Assembly (NCBI GenBank): GCA_037178675.1
Contig: JAYMGJ010000545.1
Span: forward strand, 1-64,000
Length of the DNA: 64,000 nucleotides
Reading direction: 5' to 3'
From: Scleroderma bovista
Taxonomy: Eukaryota; Basidiomycota; Agaricomycetes; Boletales; Sclerodermataceae
Shown: one piece after another, positions 63,341-64,000 of the stretch
How positions within the stretch are numbered: the first letter of the stretch is position 1
How the letters are laid out: the number at the start of each line of letters is the position of its first letter
Program-made: the position numbers and the translations under genes
The notes under the pieces: model-generated
Told to the model about the DNA's origin: nothing
Databases searched by the model: none
Seen by the model: only the letters and a program-made list of their open reading frames with translations

Positions 63341-64000
63341 ATGGACTTAGCGCAGCAGCGTCCACCCGACTTCACCCAACCGGGTTTCGCCGGACTAGTT
63401 GAACTCACCATGGCCGAAGAGCTACTGAACAGAGAGGAAGCCATCGAGCTCCTGAACCAGAACTGGGCAGCAAGAGGTGCGGCAGGCCTACAACCAGATA
63501 GAGGAGGCGGTCAAAGACCCCCAAACAACAACCCCCAAGAGGACCGTCAGCCCAACGAGGGCAACAACGCACAACATGAACAGCCAGCTGAGCCCAGGCC
63601 TCGATCTCCAACGCCCGGCCTGGAAGTGGACAAGGACCTCATCACCTTTGATGTAGCAGTGCGAGTCGCTTCGACGCTCGCCTCAAGACCAGCCGACTAT
63701 GCTATCAAAAGGCTAAACGACAAGAAACACGTTCCTCTATGGTACTTCACACGAGAAGGACTTCGTGAGGCAGCGCGCTCGGTACGCCGCGCAGACGAGA
63801 ACGAGACTTTAGCTATTACCCAAGCAGCGGAAGGCAATATGACGGTACGCGCAGCCAACTCCCTCACTGCGTCAAAAAACGCCAAACTAGACCATTGTCT
63901 AATCTACGCGGAGTACATGTTCGCCAAAAATCACTTCCTAACAGCTATCGAGAACGCGAAATGGGGCAATGAAGCCTTAGACACTTTCAATTGGTTCTTT
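63341..64000 (+). CDS. Unidentified ORF running off the window end (retroelement gag/ORF1-like)
   Basis: ATG 63341 (MDLAQQRPPDFTQPGF), 220 codons open to the last base. An N-terminal acidic helix (MAEELLNREEAIELLNQ), a Pro/Asn/Gln-rich linker, then a conserved-looking domain with VRVASTLASRPADYAIKRL, HVPLWYFTREGLREAA, SKNAKLDHCLIYAEYM and a final DTFNWFF. It recalls uncharacterised Agaricomycete proteins often annotated near retroelements; I suspect a gag or ORF1 but cannot prove it. A pyrimidine-rich leader (63240-63325) precedes it. The C-terminus is outside the window. Confidence 0.55.
   Translation, partial: MDLAQQRPPDFTQPGFAGLVELTMAEELLNREEAIELLNQNWAARGAAGLQPDRGGGQRPPNNNPQEDRQPNEGNNAQHEQPAEPRPRSPTPGLEVDKDLITFDVAVRVASTLASRPADYAIKRLNDKKHVPLWYFTREGLREAARSVRRADENETLAITQAAEGNMTVRAANSLTASKNAKLDHCLIYAEYMFAKNHFLTAIENAKWGNEALDTFNWFF

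Overview
The window looks like transposon-dominated DNA from a mushroom-forming basidiomycete (Agaricomycetes). Evidence: two KDZ-type transposase genes and a Plavaka-type transposase relic, a Ty3/gypsy chromodomain retrotransposon with Tf1/sushi-like traits, Copia relics of the kind common in mushrooms, and 47-50 bp GT..AG introns. I cannot name the species. No rRNA, CRISPR or clearly intact host gene was found.

Layout. 1-8 kb: a split gene of unknown function (21-406 and 2450-2477) broken by a 2.04 kb solo-LTR-like element (407-2449), unidentified plus-strand exons (3556-4121), a decayed KDZ transposase (4460-6351) and an unknown minus-strand gene (6817-8031). 8-17 kb: a minisatellite, then a second KDZ gene (8763-16760, minus) interrupted by a solo LTR (10772-12014) and by a 3.7 kb long-TIR element with TTA duplication (12360-16071). 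18-24 kb: an unknown multi-exon gene (18019-23890, minus) split by a three-level nest: a SINE inside a solo LTR inside another solo LTR. 24-36 kb: Copia LTRs and gag/RNase H relics, a Plavaka relic, tandem repeats, a TA-flanked MITE (32390-33286) and a solo LTR nested in a Copia LTR (34494-35174). 36.7-45.2 kb: a full-length chromodomain gypsy element. 45.5-48.1 kb: a solo LTR containing another solo LTR and a MITE. 50.1-62.7 kb: a composite of two gypsy elements. 62.7-64 kb: LTR scraps and an ORF running off the end.

How the parts work together. The gypsy element (Gypsy-1) encodes gag, protease, RT, RNase H, integrase and chromodomain on the plus strand. Its LTR carries a 10-nt sequence complementary to the primer-binding site just inside the 5' LTR and about 33 nt downstream of a TATA box, which suggests Tf1-style self-priming. 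Between pol and the 3' LTR all three copies carry an antisense two-exon gene with its own TATA box. Its splicing joins a charged coiled coil to a Gal4-like C-X2-C-X6-C-X11-C-X2-C-X6-C cluster. This is the most interesting unit in the window. Most nonsense codons in these copies look like CGA to TGA changes, as expected from C-to-T decay at CpG.

Insertion order is readable because many elements keep target-site duplications and several pre-insertion sites exist elsewhere in the window. All calls were made by eye from the sequence; product names for KDZ, Plavaka and Copia parts rest on remembered family motifs, not searches.
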